NCBI GenBank assembly: GCA_003573635.1
Contig: QUTJ01031478.1
Span: forward strand, 1 to 12,026
DNA from: Goniomonas avonlea
Taxonomy: Eukaryota; Cryptophyceae; Goniomonadida; Goniomonadaceae
DNA: 12,026 bases
Direction: 5' to 3'
In this document: piece by piece, positions 10,752 to 12,026 of the stretch
Position numbering within the stretch: the stretch's first letter is position 1
How the letters are laid out: each line of letters starts with the position of its first letter
The notes under the pieces: generated by a model
The model's input: only the letters and a program-made list of their open reading frames with translations
Told to the model about the DNA's origin: nothing
The model's database searches: none
Position numbers and translations under genes: made by a program

Positions 10752-11800
10752 TTTCCGCCTTCAATACGTGCCAATCCGGTCTGCGAAGCACTCGAGTTTC
10801 ACCACAATTGTGTCGAATCACCCAACGCAGCCTGTGCAATAGCGGTCGCGACAGCTGTTATCTGTTATCTCTGTTATCTGTTATTTCTCTCGCACGGTGC
10901 GCTGGCTCCAATTCTCTCCCTCTGTCTCTCCCTCTGGCTCTCGTTCCTTCCTCCCTTGCGCTCGATGGCCCGCTTCTGACCCGCCAGTCGACGTCGTAAC
11001 CGTGGCGAACAGAAGGTCATCGTGGGGCGTCGGTCCCCAAGTGTACGGAGCTCTGGTGCACGGCCTCAGTCGCACCGACCCTTTCCGTGCCCTAGACGCT
11101 CTGTCCGACGCACAAGCGGCTCTCGCGTGCCCTGCCCAGGTCGGAGGGGGGTGGGAAGACGACAGGGTGGCGGCGAGGGGGAGTGTGAGTGAGTGAGTGA
11201 GAGACGAGAGAGAAAGAGTGGGGTAGAGGCAAGAGCGACAAGATGTTGTAGGTCTGAAGAAGAGCAACCTGCCACGAGATGGTGGTGCCCGTTGTGTTCG
11301 CCCGCAGCACTCTGCTCTCGTCTCAGGTCCATTCCCTCAGTTGTCTACTCTGCTCTCGCAGGTTCGCACCTTCTGCCACCTTCTGCCACCTTCTGCTCTC
11401 GTGTGGCCTGCCCACGCCACGCGTCACGCATCACGCACACCTGGGGCGTAACCTCGTGTTGCAGGGGGCGCACCGGTCGCTTATGGCCGCGTTTGCACGG
11501 CAAAAGAATGTCAAGGCTGTGCTCAATATCAACAGGTCCGCGCACTCCTTACCAATATTGACACTGTTTCTTCTGTCTCGCAGCATTTCCATGTCCGTCT
11601 CATCCGCCTGCCGTCCATGTCCGTCTCATTCGCATGTCTTCCATGTCCGTCTCATTCGCATGCCTTCCACGTCTCTCATTCGCATGCCTTCCACGTCCGC
11701 TTATTTGCCCCCCATGTCCATCTCACTGCGAACAGGCGAGCAGGACATGCCATCGCACCACAGGCACTTAGCAGAGTTTGCTTGGAGCCCTTGTATCTTG
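10752..11800 (+). CDS. Further PPR-like exons, probably the same gene continuing past the window
   Basis: Four segments read as PPR helices. 10752-10863 (after GTTTTCAG) has ANPVCEALEFHHNCVES then PNAACAIAVATAV. 10988-11139 has VDVVTVANRR then VYGALVHGLSRTDPFRAL and ends in a donor. About 11465-11535 (after GTGTTGCAG) has HRSLMAAFARQKNVKAVL and ends AACAG before GTCCGC. A segment from 11736 (after GCGAACAG) has AGHAIAPQALSRVCLEPLYL. Phases join 10863/10988 (donor GTTATC) and 11535/11736; the 11139/11465 join needs an intermediate exon, perhaps the frame VVGLKKSNLPRDGG near 11244-11284. No ATG occurs near 10752, which argues against a separate gene. The join to the exon ending near 10653 is unresolved, because no GT occurs between 10640 and 10743. 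Confidence 0.5.
11140..11464 (+). other. Intervening region between PPR-like exons
   Basis: It starts with the donor-like GTCGGA at 11140 and includes GTGAGTGAGTGAGTGAGAGA (11185-11204). The triplicated CCTTCTGCCA (about 11367-11395) and repeats of TCTGCTCTCG (near 11310, 11349 and 11391) are tandem remnants. A small exon around 11244-11284 is possible. The acceptor for the next exon ends at 11464. Confidence 0.45.
11588..11720. repeat. About 26-bp minisatellite in an intron of the PPR gene
   Basis: Units of CCATGTCCGTCTCATTCGCATG plus a variable (T/C)CTT are repeated about five times with progressive divergence (CCACGTCTCTCATTCGCATG, CCACGTCCGCTTATTTGC, CCATGTCCATCTCACTGC). The last unit merges into the acceptor GCGAACAG at 11735. 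It is another repeat array that ends at an acceptor. Confidence 0.85.
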
Positions 11801-11827
11801 TCGACAACCCACCCATTCACCCGACCC

Positions 11828-11950
11828 CACTGCACTGCCCTGCGCTGCCCTGCACTGCACTGCCCTGCACTGCCCTGCACGGTACTGCACTGCCCTGCAC
11901 GGTACTGCACGGCACGGTACTGCACTGCACTGCACTGCACGGTACTGCTC
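11828..11950. repeat. CTGCA/CCCTG short tandem repeat (higher-order)
   Basis: Built from pentamers CTGCA, CTGCC and CGGTA arranged as CACTGCCCTGCACTGC and CACGGTACTGCACTGC, in a nested pattern. All six frames stay partly open because the unit has no stop, producing artefactual Cys/His/Leu/Pro-rich or Ala/Val/Gln-rich peptides. Its place in the PPR gene (intron or exon) is unknown. Confidence 0.9.
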
Positions 11951-12026
11951 TGAACCGGGACGAGGGACGAGGGACGAGGGAGGGAGAGGGAGAGAAAGAT
12001 GAGGCACTCACCCAAAGCCTGGCAAA

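Noticed and set aside
11701-12015. Minus-strand 104-codon frame and related overlapping frames at the right end
   Set aside because: All are translations of the pentamer repeat (Val-Gln-Cys-Ser or Ala-Val-Pro-Cys type).

Overview
This window looks like nuclear DNA of a free-living eukaryotic microbe (a protist or microalga). It contains several multi-exon genes with GT-AG introns, an Arf-family GTPase, a pentatricopeptide-repeat (PPR) protein with a mitochondrial-type leader, and many microsatellites and minisatellites. No prokaryotic operon structure, rRNA, tRNA or CRISPR array is visible. I cannot assign a lineage. Introns fall into two classes: a tight class of about 40-50 nt, and long introns (100 to more than 1000 nt) filled with tandem repeats. 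All exon coordinates come from my own frame and splice-phase reasoning, without transcripts.

Layout, left to right. Positions 1-175 hold a 48-bp-type tandem repeat, followed by a 201-bp MITE-like inverted-repeat element (182-382). From about 450 to 3785 on the + strand lie the 3' exons of a gene (5' end outside or unresolved). It encodes a disordered, acidic, Ser/Pro/Gly-rich protein with a tyrosine-rich C-terminus. Its introns carry four separate three-copy tandem repeats and a 156-bp polypurine tract. Positions 3786-5480 are intergenic, with degenerate GC-rich repeats first, then AT-richer DNA with a (TC)22 tract.

From 5481 to 8085 (+) I assemble an eight-exon gene. The product is a myristoylation-type Arf-like GTPase with a destroyed switch II glycine/glutamine, fused through a linker to a second helical domain (interrupted by a glycine-rich segment) that ends in a conserved-looking FYSR...VLPDLQPLP tail. 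Its stop codon is 33 bp from that of a convergent three-exon gene (8842-8119, -) for a multipass membrane protein of bacterial-looking type. A 215-bp divergent spacer then leads to the PPR gene, which starts at 9058 (+) and has seven well-supported exons to about 10653. Further PPR-like exons (10752-10863, 10988-11139, about 11465-11535, 11736 onward) probably continue the same gene past the end of the window. Two more minisatellites lie at 11590-11720 and 11828-11950.

The most notable observations are the Arf-plus-helical-domain fusion with a degenerate G3 motif, and the repeated finding of three-copy tandem duplications at exon-intron junctions. At 2018-2230 two decayed copies of an exon start lie upstream of the working one, and at 6739-6984 an exon end plus donor is copied. 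Together these suggest introns here grow or arise by local tandem duplication of splice junctions.
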